Of a stretch of 61,887 nucleotides of DNA, positions 22,942 through 30,912 are shown one piece after another. The notes below the pieces were generated by a model. The model worked only from the letters and a program-made list of their open reading frames with translations, ran no database searches and was not told the DNA's origin. Source of the DNA: Gammaproteobacteria bacterium (GTDB lineage: Bacteria; Pseudomonadota; Gammaproteobacteria; Pseudomonadales; Azotimanducaceae). How positions within the stretch are numbered: position 1 is the first letter of the stretch; every line of letters begins with the position of its first letter. The stretch spans positions 1 to 61,887 of the forward strand of contig JAFIFJ010000065.1 in assembly GCA_020832085.1 (NCBI GenBank), given 5' to 3'. The translations under genes were made by a program, and so were the position numbers.

Positions 22942-23421
22942 TCAACCTCCGGCTGAATAACTGTTGCTGCCGGAATCGACCTCGTTGCCCATGGGCGGTT
23001 TGCGCCCAGCCATCGCGGCCAGCTCCGCCGGCATGTAGTTTTCGTCGTGCTTGGCCAGCACCTCCGAGGCTACGAAGACCCCGTCGGCACCCAGCCGACC
23101 GTTGGCGACGATGCCCTGACCCTCACCGAACAGGTTCGGGAGGATGCCTTCGAAGGTCACCGGCACCTCGGACCCGGCAAGGTCGGAGATGAGGAAGGAC
23201 ACCGTCATGCTGCCGGTTTCCCGGAACACGCTGCCCTCCACCACCACGCCGCCGGCGCGGATACGCTGATCGATGGGCGCCATACCGGCGACGATCTGAT
23301 CCGGCGGATAGAACAGATTGATGTTCTCGTTCAAGGCATTGAGTACCAGCGCTGTGGTGAGACCCACACCGCATACGAGTACGCCAATGACGAGTAGTCG
23401 TTGTTTACGCTTCGGGTGCAT
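22942..23421 (-). CDS. ccmE: Periplasmic heme chaperone CcmE
   Basis: This 159-residue protein carries heme covalently from CcmABCD to CcmF. An N-terminal membrane anchor (about 8-28) precedes a beta-barrel domain. The heme-binding motif reads AKHDENYMP, with His125 and Tyr129. I chose ATG at 23421 ([10 protein letters not shown]), the standard N terminus; an upstream in-frame start would duplicate ccmD coding sequence. It overlaps the end of ccmD by 17 bp. The C-terminal tail is short and polar, as usual. Confidence 0.95.
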   Translation of the reverse strand: MHPKRKQRLLVIGVLVCGVGLTTALVLNALNENINLFYPPDQIVAGMAPIDQRIRAGGVVVEGSVFRETGSMTVSFLISDLAGSEVPVTFEGILPNLFGEGQGIVANGRLGADGVFVASEVLAKHDENYMPAELAAMAGRKPPMGNEVDSGSNSYSAGG

Positions 23422-23620
23422 GCGACTCGACTTCCGCTCGATTCCCCAATGCATCAGCCCGCTGTAACCGGCCGCGCTGCTCCGTCAGGAAGCGGCGCCG
23501 GCGCCACAGGGGCCATACCAGAATAAATCCTACCACGACCAAGGTCAGCAGGTACGACCACCAGACGTAGAATCCGTGCCCGCCCATGGCCAGAAATTCA
23601 CCAAAACTGTCGAAACTCAT
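23405..23620 (-). CDS. ccmD: Heme exporter protein CcmD
   Basis: This 71-residue small membrane protein holds the CcmABC complex together and is needed to release holo-CcmE. A single membrane helix (about 18-38) is preceded by the short [15 protein letters not shown] stretch typical of CcmD and followed by a basic cytoplasmic tail. The ATG at 23620 overlaps the ccmC stop as ATGA, and its 3' end overlaps ccmE. It is identified by these motifs and its position. Confidence 0.9.
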   Translation of the reverse strand: MSFDSFGEFLAMGGHGFYVWWSYLLTLVVVGFILVWPLWRRRRFLTEQRGRLQRADALGNRAEVESHAPEA

Positions 23621-24381
23621 GCTTGCTCGCCCCGGCACAGGTCCGTCACCCAGCGCGTCCGCCGTTCTCTGATCAGCACCTCGGTACGGGTGCCCTGAAT
23701 GACGCTGACCGCGAACAGCAGATTGAAGCCGAGCACGTTCAACAGCAGCGGCACCCACATGATCGCCGGCATGGCCGGGGCCGAGGTCACGCTGAACGTG
23801 GCCGGCTGGTGCAGGGTCATCCACCAGTCCACCGAGTACTTGATGATCGGGATGTTGATCACCCCGACGATGGCCAGGATGGCGCAGGCCCGCCCGGCCG
23901 CCTCCGGGCGCTCGATGGCGCGCCGCAGGCCCATGATGCCGAGATACAGGAACAGCAGGATCAGCACCGAGGTGATGCGTGCATCCCAGATCCAGTAGGT
24001 GCCCCAGGTGGGTTTGCCCCAGATCGATCCGGTGGCCAGGGCCAGGAAGGTGAACGCCGCCCCGATGGGTGCCACCGTGGCCATGACCATGTCCGCCAGC
24101 TTCATGCGCCACACCAGCAGGACGACGCCGCAGATGGCCATGAGGATGTAACCCGCCTGGGCCAGATACGCCGCCGGCACATGGATGTAGATGATCCGGA
24201 AACTGTCGCCCTGCAGATAGTCCGGCGGTGCGTAGGCCAGCCCCCACACGGTGCCCACGCCGATCAGCAGCGCCGCCGCAGCCGCCAGCCAGGGCACCCA
24301 GGGACCGGTGGTCTCGTAGAACCAGCGCGGCGAACCCATGCGGTGCCAGAGCCGCCGCAACGCATCAGGGATGTACTTCAA
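23617..24381 (-). CDS. ccmC: Heme transporter subunit CcmC
   Basis: This 254-residue protein has six membrane helices and loads heme onto CcmE. The tryptophan-rich signature WGTYWIWDARITS near residue 125 lies between two conserved periplasmic His regions (IYIHVPAAYLA near residue 65 and LHQP near 185). The start is TTG at 24381 with GAGAGG about five bases upstream; no better ATG precedes the conserved SPRWFYE segment. It is followed by ccmD with an ATGA overlap. Confidence 0.94.
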   Translation of the reverse strand: MKYIPDALRRLWHRMGSPRWFYETTGPWVPWLAAAAALLIGVGTVWGLAYAPPDYLQGDSFRIIYIHVPAAYLAQAGYILMAICGVVLLVWRMKLADMVMATVAPIGAAFTFLALATGSIWGKPTWGTYWIWDARITSVLILLFLYLGIMGLRRAIERPEAAGRACAILAIVGVINIPIIKYSVDWWMTLHQPATFSVTSAPAMPAIMWVPLLLNVLGFNLLFAVSVIQGTRTEVLIRERRTRWVTDLCRGEQA

Positions 24382-24422
24382 GCCAACCTCTCCTCATCCC
24401 AACCCCCCGCCGTCACCCGTAT

Positions 24423-25127
24423 TCAACCCGTTTCCACGCCGATTCGAAGCGCTGCCGCGATGGCGAAGGGCACCGTGGTGATGGCGAAACTCGCACCGGC
24501 GGCCAGCCACAGCAGCGGACCGGTGGGATCCAGCCCCGAACTGGCAAGCTCTGCCGCGCTGACGCCGAGGATCAGCACTGGCACGAACAGCGGCAACACC
24601 AGCAGGGCCAGCAGTACCCCACCGGTGCGCAGCCCCACGGTCAGGGCTGCGCCGACGCCGCCGAGCAGCACCAGCACCGGCGTTCCCAGCGCCAGTCCCA
24701 ACATCAGCGGCAGCCGCGCCTCCGGCGCCAGATTGAGCATGCCGCCCAGCAGTGGAGCCAGCAGCGTCAGTGGCGCTCCGGTGACCATCCAGTGGGCCAA
24801 CATGCGCGCCACCACCGGCAGATACAGGGGCTGCGCCCGCAGCACCATTTGTTCCAGGGTGCCATCGTCCCGGTCCCGGCGGAACAGGGCTTCCAGCCCC
24901 AGCAGCGTGGCCAGCAACGCCGCGATCCACAGCACGCCCGGCGCCATGCCCGCCAGCACGCCCGGCTCCGGACTGACACCCAAGGGGAACAGGGTAATGA
25001 CCACGACGAAGAACGCCAGTGGATTCGCCAGCTCCGAGGGTTGACCGAAGGCGAGCTTCAGATCCCGGCGCAATTGACCGCGGAACAGCACCCACAAGCT
25101 CGGGTCAGATCCTGCGGACGGTGTCAT
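24423..25127 (-). CDS. ccmB: Heme ABC transporter permease CcmB
   Basis: This 234-residue inner-membrane protein has six predicted helices and is the permease partner of the CcmA ATPase. The N-terminal segment RRDLKLAF and the following FFVVVITLFPLGVSPEP match the family. Together with CcmA and CcmC it drives release of heme-loaded CcmE. The ATG overlaps the ccmA stop as ATGA. A 41-bp gap separates it from ccmC. Confidence 0.94.
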   Translation of the reverse strand: MTPSAGSDPSLWVLFRGQLRRDLKLAFGQPSELANPLAFFVVVITLFPLGVSPEPGVLAGMAPGVLWIAALLATLLGLEALFRRDRDDGTLEQMVLRAQPLYLPVVARMLAHWMVTGAPLTLLAPLLGGMLNLAPEARLPLMLGLALGTPVLVLLGGVGAALTVGLRTGGVLLALLVLPLFVPVLILGVSAAELASSGLDPTGPLLWLAAGASFAITTVPFAIAAALRIGVETG

Positions 25128-25744
25128 GCCGCGGCCCCGATCCAGCGGGTGCTGAGTCCGGGCAGCTCCGGCGCCGGCTGATGGGTCGTGAACAGAATGG
25201 CACCGCCACCGGCCAGCCGATCGGCCATCAGCCCGCTGACCAGATTAAGTCCGGCATCGTCCAGGGCGGTGAAGGGCTCGTCGAGCAGCCACAGCGGCAC
25301 TTGGGCCGTGGGCAGGGCGAGACGGGCCAGGGCCACCCGCCGCTGCTGGCCGGCGGACAGTTGCTGACAGGGCACATCGTCATAGCCGGTGAGACCGACC
25401 CGCGTCAGCGCCGCGGTCACCACGTCGCCTGCCCCGTGCCAGCCCGCCAGATCCAGGTGCCAGCGCAGGTTGTCCGCCGCGGTCAGGAGCCCCGAGATAC
25501 CGGGCCGATGCCCCACGAACAACAGCCGCTCACCGGCAACCGGCGCACCGAGCAGCTGGATGCTGCCCTCGTACTCCGGGTGCATGCCGGCAATGCAGCG
25601 CAGGAGCGTGGTCTTACCGGCACCGTTGGGCCCCCGCAGCTGCACCGCCTCGGCGGCGCCGATGCGCAAATCGAAATCGGCGAACAGCTCGCGATCGTCG
25701 CGTTCACAGCGCAGGCCACAGATGTCGAGCACAGCATGGGACAA
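25124..25744 (-). CDS. ccmA: Heme exporter ATP-binding protein CcmA
   Basis: This 206-residue ABC ATPase powers CcmE release. Walker A GPNGAGKTT (about 38-46), signature LSAGQQRRVALARL, Walker B LWLLDEPFTALD and the switch histidine in FTTHQP are all present. The start appears to be TTG at 25744, with GGAG six bases upstream; no ATG or GTG precedes the conserved first strand in this frame. It is the first gene of the nine-gene ccm operon (ccmABCDEFGHI). The operon promoter should lie just upstream, but I cannot define it. Confidence 0.94.
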   Translation of the reverse strand: MSHAVLDICGLRCERDDRELFADFDLRIGAAEAVQLRGPNGAGKTTLLRCIAGMHPEYEGSIQLLGAPVAGERLLFVGHRPGISGLLTAADNLRWHLDLAGWHGAGDVVTAALTRVGLTGYDDVPCQQLSAGQQRRVALARLALPTAQVPLWLLDEPFTALDDAGLNLVSGLMADRLAGGGAILFTTHQPAPELPGLSTRWIGAAA

Positions 25745-25889
25745 GACGCGCTCCGCGCAGCAGCGATGAGCTTCGAAGACAGCGGCGGATTATAGACACT
25801 GCCCGCGGCAATTGCGCCGCTCAGAGCGGTGAGACCTCCGGGCGATGTGCCCTGGGCTGCGGCGGGAGAAGGTGACTGCGGCAAAGCAA

Positions 25890-25915
25890 CGAGCGCCCCA
25901 ATGGCCCGGGGCGCT
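25890..25915 (-). terminator. Candidate terminator hairpin of the PEP-CTERM gene
   Basis: A perfect 9-bp stem (GAGCGCCCC and GGGGCGCTC) with an 8-base loop lies 35 bp beyond the stop of the minus-strand exported-protein gene. The minus strand continues GTTGCTTTG, a weak U tract. It separates this gene from the ccm operon on the same strand. It could also be only a structural hairpin. Confidence 0.5.
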
Positions 25916-25949
25916 CAGGTCGAGTCCTGTCGAATCGAGTGCTGAACCA

Positions 25950-26636
25950 TCAGGCCATGGTTCGGCGACGCTTGCCAAACAATCCGATCCCGGCCAGACC
26001 GAGGGCGAACAGAGCCATGGGCATGGGTCCCGGCACCGAGGCTTGGGCAACATGGTGGCCGTCGGTCTCGAAGCCGAAGTTGGTGGTCTGGAACCGGATC
26101 GAATCGAACTGGGTAGAACCCACACCGTCAAAGCGCACGAAACGATCGATGTGGAAGTTACCGTTGCCGTTCGACACCATCAGCCCAGCGCTGTTCGCCA
26201 CCTGTGTTCCAGATACCGAACCTACCACTGTGCCTCCGAGCAAAAACTCGAACAGGTTGTAGCTGTCAACGGACCCCCAGTGCATCCCGAAGGAGTTGGT
26301 GGAAAATCCGAAATCGAAGGTCGCCTGGGCGGGTACAGAACTGCCCCCAGGTACCGTCAGAAAGATGCCGCCCGGGATCATGTTGCCGGAGTCAGTACCC
26401 GGTTGTTTACTGTGGTTGTGAATCGAACCCGTCTTGAATTCATAATCACCAGCACAGCTCGCATAAGGGCCGCAGAAGGGAGCGGAACCCGTCGCGGTGA
26501 ATGGCAAGGCCGAGAGACCGGCAAAAAACATGTCGTCTTCGGCCACCATGAAGGTCACGTTCGCCGAGCTGAGCATCGACGCGAACGACAGACCGCTCGC
26601 AACCGCCAAAGCCAGGACCTTTCGTTTGTGGTTCAT
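25950..26636 (-). CDS. PEP-CTERM-type exported protein
   Basis: This 228-residue secreted protein has an N-terminal signal peptide (about 1-25) and a polar beta-rich middle region. The C terminus is a PEP-CTERM-like sorting tail: VPGPMPMALFALGLAGIGLF followed by GKRRR, with VPGP in place of the usual VPEP. Proteins of this type are cut by an exosortase and linked to exopolysaccharide-producing surfaces. GAGGTG lies five bases before the ATG. Base composition is visibly less GC-rich than its neighbours, which fits acquisition or a fast-evolving gene. No exosortase gene is in this window, and the function of the middle region is unknown. Confidence 0.75.
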   Translation of the reverse strand: MNHKRKVLALAVASGLSFASMLSSANVTFMVAEDDMFFAGLSALPFTATGSAPFCGPYASCAGDYEFKTGSIHNHSKQPGTDSGNMIPGGIFLTVPGGSSVPAQATFDFGFSTNSFGMHWGSVDSYNLFEFLLGGTVVGSVSGTQVANSAGLMVSNGNGNFHIDRFVRFDGVGSTQFDSIRFQTTNFGFETDGHHVAQASVPGPMPMALFALGLAGIGLFGKRRRTMA

Positions 26637-26877
26637 GACTGCACCTCATTGAGTGGGAACAGGTGGGGCCATTGAAATTCTGGGCGCTGGCAAGACCTTT
26701 ATCTGTGCGATTAGAAACATAGTTCCAGGCCATTGGATCACCCGCGAGCTGACAGCGTCGCAAGCCGCCCCGCAGCGAAGCATCCTCTGCGCCCGAAACA
26801 GTCACCTTCGCAGGTTTCGTTGACCCCCTGCCTGTCGCTCGCGGATACTCCCGAACCGTTGCAGGAGAGGCGATCCC

Positions 26878-28227
26878 ATGACCCAAGCCACACCACGGCT
26901 CGATGCGGCCCGTGCCGCCATGATCGAGAAGACCCCGAAATGCCGGAAGATTGCGCAAGAGCGCGCCGAGATCCTCAATTCGGGGCTCGCCGCCAACCTG
27001 GAGATGCCCCACCCCATCTTTCTCGATGGCGGCCGCGGCTGCCGGGTCTGGGATGCGGACGGCAACGAGTACATCGACACCTCGGTGGGTTTCGGCCTGC
27101 ACATCCTCGGCCACCGCCACCCGGTGATCTACGACGCGCTGGTGGAGCGGGCGGACAAGGGCTGGATGTTCGGCATCCACACCACCGCCCAGATGGAACT
27201 GGCCACCCTGCTGGCCGACGGCATTCCCTGCGCCGAGCGGGTGGTGTTCTGCAACACCGGCTCCGAGGCCACCATGTACGCCATCCGTGCGGCCCGCGGC
27301 TTCTCCGGCCGGGAGAAGATCGCCGTCTTCGACGGCTTCTACCATGGCGCCCACGACTACGGCATGTGGGCTGCCGTGCCTGGAACCCCGCCGGAGCGGC
27401 TTGGCAAGGTGGCCATGGGCCACGGCATTCCGAAGGCCCTGGCCGATCTGACAGTGATGCTGCCCTACCGCCACCCGGCCGCCTTCGACCTCATCCGCAA
27501 GCATGCTGACGAGCTGGCCCTGGTGATGGTGGAAGGCGTGCAGAGCTCCAACCCCCAGCCCGAAGCCGGCGAATTCCTGCGCGAGCTGCGTCAGGTCTGC
27601 AGCGAGTCCGGCGTGCTGTTCATGATCGACGAGGTGATCACCGGGTTCCGTGTCGCCTATGGCGGCGCCCAGGAGATCTTCGACGTCAAACCGGATCTGG
27701 CCACCTACGGCAAGGCCATCGGCGGTGGTCTGCCGGTGGGGGCCATCGCCGGCCGTGCCGACGTCATGAACGTGTTCACCGGTCTCGCCGCTGATCGCGG
27801 CGTATTCTCAGGCGGAACCTTCTCCGGCAATCCCCTGACCATGGCCGCCGGCTCCGCCGCCATCGGCTACGCCAAGGCCCATCCTGAGATCTATGAGCAC
27901 ATGACCCGCTCAGGCGAGCGTCTCGCCGCTGCCATCAACGGTTTCTGCGAGCAGCGGCAGATTCCGGCCCAGATGAAGCACGTGAACTCCATGTTCCACA
28001 TGTTCTTCCAGGCCGAGACGGTGGATTCCATGCGCGACGTCCACGACCTTCATAAGACCGCCGAGAAGGCCTTCTACCTGCATGCGCTCAATCGTGGCGT
28101 GCTGGTTCCCGGCACGCAGCGCGCCTTCCTCTGCAACGCCCATGAGGATGCGGACGTGGATCGCCTGATCGAGGTCTTCACCACTTCCCTTGCGGACGTG
28201 CAGGCGGACGGCCTCTTCGCTCACTGA
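26878..28227 (+). CDS. Class III aminotransferase, glutamate-1-semialdehyde aminomutase-like
   Basis: This 449-residue PLP enzyme has the class III fold. The cofactor-binding segment is CNTGSEATMYAIRAAR, the metal/ring aspartate is Asp251 in FMIDEVITGFR, and the Schiff-base lysine is Lys279 in YGKAIGGGLPVGA. It resembles glutamate-1-semialdehyde 2,1-aminomutase, but the N-terminal extension and a linked glyoxalase-like gene suggest a catabolic aminotransferase of unknown substrate rather than HemL. A strong GGAGAGG ribosome site precedes the ATG. The partner gene follows after 16 bp. Confidence 0.82.
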   Translation: MTQATPRLDAARAAMIEKTPKCRKIAQERAEILNSGLAANLEMPHPIFLDGGRGCRVWDADGNEYIDTSVGFGLHILGHRHPVIYDALVERADKGWMFGIHTTAQMELATLLADGIPCAERVVFCNTGSEATMYAIRAARGFSGREKIAVFDGFYHGAHDYGMWAAVPGTPPERLGKVAMGHGIPKALADLTVMLPYRHPAAFDLIRKHADELALVMVEGVQSSNPQPEAGEFLRELRQVCSESGVLFMIDEVITGFRVAYGGAQEIFDVKPDLATYGKAIGGGLPVGAIAGRADVMNVFTGLAADRGVFSGGTFSGNPLTMAAGSAAIGYAKAHPEIYEHMTRSGERLAAAINGFCEQRQIPAQMKHVNSMFHMFFQAETVDSMRDVHDLHKTAEKAFYLHALNRGVLVPGTQRAFLCNAHEDADVDRLIEVFTTSLADVQADGLFAH

Positions 28228-28243
28228 ATCGGAGGACGGCAGC

Positions 28244-29038
28244 ATGTGGCTGCGCCTGAGACAGATCGCCCTGGTGGCCGAGCAGCTTGCTCCCGTGGAG
28301 CAGGCCCTGCTCGACGTGCTCGGCGTCGCCGTCTGCTACCGCGACCCTGCGGTGGCGACCTTCGGCCTGGAAAACGCCCTGTTACCCATGGGCAACCAGT
28401 TTCTCGAAGTGGTGGCCCCGACCCGGGAAGGCACCGCCGGCGGCCGCTACCTCGAACGTCGCGGCGGTGATGGCGGCTACATGGTCATCTGCCAGACCGA
28501 CGACCATCCGCCCCGGCGGCGGCGGGTGGCCGAACTCGGCGTGCGCACGGTGTTCGATCGGGACCTGCCGGACTACAGCCTCATGCAGCTGCATCCCAAG
28601 GACACCGGCGGCAGCTTCCTGGAGATCGACGCCCAGCTCGGCCCTCATGGCCTCGATATCGACGGACCCTGGCATCCGGCTGGACCCGACTGGAAGGCCG
28701 GCCAGCGTCTGCATCGCGTGACCGGCATCAGCGCTGCAGAGATTCAGGCTGACGATCCCGCCGCCGTTGCCCGGCGCTGGTCAGAGATCGTGGAGATTCA
28801 GCTCACCGACACGGCTGCCGGAGGACCGGAGCTTAAGCTGGAAAACGCGAAGGTGCGGTTCGTGGCCTGCACCGACGGCAGGCCGGAGGGGCTCGGCGGT
28901 ATCGACGTGGTCTGCGTGGATCGGGATGGGATTCTCGCTGCGGCTGATCGCGCGCAGAGCGCGCTCCCAAAGGGTACGGTCCAAAGGACCGGCGAGCACC
29001 AGGTCCTGATCGGAGGCCTGCGCTTCACGCTGGTGTGA
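28244..29038 (+). CDS. Glyoxalase/VOC-like protein
   Basis: This 264-residue protein starts with a VOC-type beta-alpha-beta module (LRQIALVAEQLAPVEQALLD, then FGLENALLPMGNQFLEVVAP), with a second degenerate half (about 150-264). It resembles the glyoxalase-like domain family (PF13468 type). The metal-site residues are not all obvious. GGAGG lies eight bases before the ATG, and the gene sits 16 bp behind the aminotransferase, so they are probably co-transcribed and act in one pathway. The substrate is unknown. Confidence 0.68.
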   Translation: MWLRLRQIALVAEQLAPVEQALLDVLGVAVCYRDPAVATFGLENALLPMGNQFLEVVAPTREGTAGGRYLERRGGDGGYMVICQTDDHPPRRRRVAELGVRTVFDRDLPDYSLMQLHPKDTGGSFLEIDAQLGPHGLDIDGPWHPAGPDWKAGQRLHRVTGISAAEIQADDPAAVARRWSEIVEIQLTDTAAGGPELKLENAKVRFVACTDGRPEGLGGIDVVCVDRDGILAAADRAQSALPKGTVQRTGEHQVLIGGLRFTLV

Positions 29039-29056
29039 GCGGGGCGTCGCCACTCT

Positions 29057-29160
29057 GTGGGAAGTTTCCCGGAGCGCAGCGCAGGGGAACGATGGCGTTG
29101 CCTTCGATCGATGCTGTCCAGATCGGCCCCCTGCGCTGCGCTGCGGGAGCCTTCCCACAA
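29057..29160. repeat. REPIN-like inverted repeat element
   Basis: This 104-bp element lies between two convergent genes. It begins GTGGGAAG and ends CTTCCCACAA. The left arm contains an inner hairpin (GAGCGCAGCGC region) and the right arm a matching inverted one, around a spacer carrying GATGGCGTTGCC. The end motifs and spacer match the elements at 117-245 and 39116-39392, while the inner stem sequence differs. Confidence 0.7.
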
Positions 29161-29172
29161 GCGCCCCGGACC

Positions 29173-29919
29173 TCAGGGCAGCGTCATGATCAGCGGTTCG
29201 CCGTCGCGGATCACCATGGTGTGCTCGAACTGGGCCGAGCGGTTGTCGACGCCGGAGATCAGCGTCCAGCCATCGTCGGCCGTCCGGCAGCCTTTCGAGC
29301 GGGTGGAGATGAAGGGCTCGATGGTGATCACCTGACCGTCCTGCAGGCGACGGGCATCCAGCGGATCGTGGTAGTTGGGAATGAAGCGCGGTTCTTCGTG
29401 CAGGCTGCGGCCCACGCCGTGACTGCCGAGATCGCGCAGGGTCGTGAAGCCGGCCTCCCCGGCCGTGGCCTCGATGGCCTTGCCGATGAGGTTGATCCGC
29501 GCACCGGCCACCGCAGCCTGCATGGCCCGCGCGAGGGCCTGCTCTGCGGTCTGCAGCAGGCGCCGCTTCAGATCATCTTCCGGCGGCACCAGAAAAGTGG
29601 CGCCGGTGTCGCCAAAATAGCCGTCCATCTCCGCGGAGACGTCGATGTTGACCACGTCGCCCGCCTGCAGCACCCGCTCGCCAGGAATGCCGTGGGCTGC
29701 CTCTTCGTTGACGCTGATGCAGGTGTCGCCAGGGAAGCTGTAGACGCAGCGCGGCGCCGAACGGGCCTTGGCCCGGCGCAGGGCCGAGGCGCCGATCTTG
29801 TCCAGCTCCAGGGTGGTGATGCCGGGTTCGATGGCGGCGGCCATCTCAGCAAGGGTCCGCGCCACCACCTGACCAATGGCGCGCAAACCTTCGATGTCCC
29901 GTTCACTGGCGACCTTCAT
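29173..29919 (-). CDS. map: Methionine aminopeptidase type I
   Basis: This 248-residue metalloenzyme removes N-terminal Met from nascent proteins. The five metal ligands are all visible: Asp93 and Asp104 (NIDVSAEMDGYFGDTG), His167 (GSHGVG), Glu201 (TIEPF) and Glu232 (QFEHT). The length is normal for type Ia. The ATG is clear. The usual bacterial partner rpsB is not adjacent, so this may be a second, stand-alone copy; uppP lies 73 bp upstream on the same strand. Confidence 0.93.
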   Translation of the reverse strand: MKVASERDIEGLRAIGQVVARTLAEMAAAIEPGITTLELDKIGASALRRAKARSAPRCVYSFPGDTCISVNEEAAHGIPGERVLQAGDVVNIDVSAEMDGYFGDTGATFLVPPEDDLKRRLLQTAEQALARAMQAAVAGARINLIGKAIEATAGEAGFTTLRDLGSHGVGRSLHEEPRFIPNYHDPLDARRLQDGQVITIEPFISTRSKGCRTADDGWTLISGVDNRSAQFEHTMVIRDGEPLIMTLP

Positions 29920-29992
29920 ACGCTCTCCGACTTCTTGATCGAGGCGGCGGAGGATACCCAGCCGCGGCTGCCCTGGCGATGCCGCGCTGCGT

Positions 29993-30877
29993 CTACAGCG
30001 TCCCGTGATCCAGGAATCCGAACGCCACCAGCAGCGCCAGAGCCCAAAGATAGAACGAGAACACCTTCAGGCGCGCTCGCAGCAGCAGGAACACCACCAG
30101 CTTCAGGGACACCACGCCCACCGCGGCAGCCACCACGAAGCCCACAGCCAGGGCCGGCCAGTCGAGACCGCTGAAACCCGTATCGCGGATGACGCTGATG
30201 CTCTGGACCAGGGTGGCGGCGAGGATCGTCGGTATGGCCAGAAAGAAACTGTACTCGGCAGCCCAGCGCCGCTTGAGCCCGACGAACAGGGCAAAGGTGA
30301 TGGTCATCCCGCTGCGGCTCAACCCCGGCATCAGGGCAAAGCCCTGGGCGATGCCGATGACCAAAGCCATGGCTGGCGTGAACTCCCGCAGGCCCCGCAA
30401 CCGGCGGCTGAGCCGATCCGTCCACCACAGCAGCAGGCCGGTGATCGAGAGCGTGACCGCCACCGCCAGGGGATTGGCGAACACCCACTCGAAGCCGGCC
30501 CTCAAGCTGAAGCCGACGACGGCGGTGGCCAGCACCGAAAGCGCACAGAGCAGACCGAGACGCAGGAACAGCAACTCGCGCCCCGCATTGCCGCCGGAAC
30601 TGACCCAGGCCCAGGTATCACGGACGCCGCCGGCCACCACCCGCGACAGGCTCTTCCAGAACACCACCGCGATGGACACCAGGGTGCCCACGTGCACCAC
30701 CAGATCGAAGAGGATCATCTCCGGGCTTTCCGGAGCGGGCAGGTCGTAGCCCTGCCGGATCAGCCAATGCTGGGTGAGCACCAGATGCGCGGTGGAACTG
30801 ACCGGCAGGAACATGAACAACCCCTGCACCACGCCCAGGACCGCGGCTATCCACAGCAGCATGTTGGTATCCGGCAA
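29993..30877 (-). CDS. uppP: Undecaprenyl-diphosphatase (UppP/BacA family), variant motif
   Basis: This 294-residue polytopic membrane protein belongs to the family that recycles undecaprenyl pyrophosphate for cell-wall synthesis. About eight helices are visible. The second motif, LMPGLSRSGMTIT, is intact. The first motif reads VVQGLFMFLPVSSTAH: the two glutamates of E. coli UppP (Glu17 and Glu21) are replaced by Gln18 and Met22 here, while the SST-H part is kept. Glu21 is important for activity in E. coli, so this is either a variant subfamily with altered chemistry or a weakly active copy. The ATG is clear. Confidence 0.85.
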   Translation of the reverse strand: MPDTNMLLWIAAVLGVVQGLFMFLPVSSTAHLVLTQHWLIRQGYDLPAPESPEMILFDLVVHVGTLVSIAVVFWKSLSRVVAGGVRDTWAWVSSGGNAGRELLFLRLGLLCALSVLATAVVGFSLRAGFEWVFANPLAVAVTLSITGLLLWWTDRLSRRLRGLREFTPAMALVIGIAQGFALMPGLSRSGMTITFALFVGLKRRWAAEYSFFLAIPTILAATLVQSISVIRDTGFSGLDWPALAVGFVVAAAVGVVSLKLVVFLLLRARLKVFSFYLWALALLVAFGFLDHGTL

Positions 30878-30912
30878 CCGACGAAGCGGCGCATGGTAGC
30901 AGGATCAAACCG

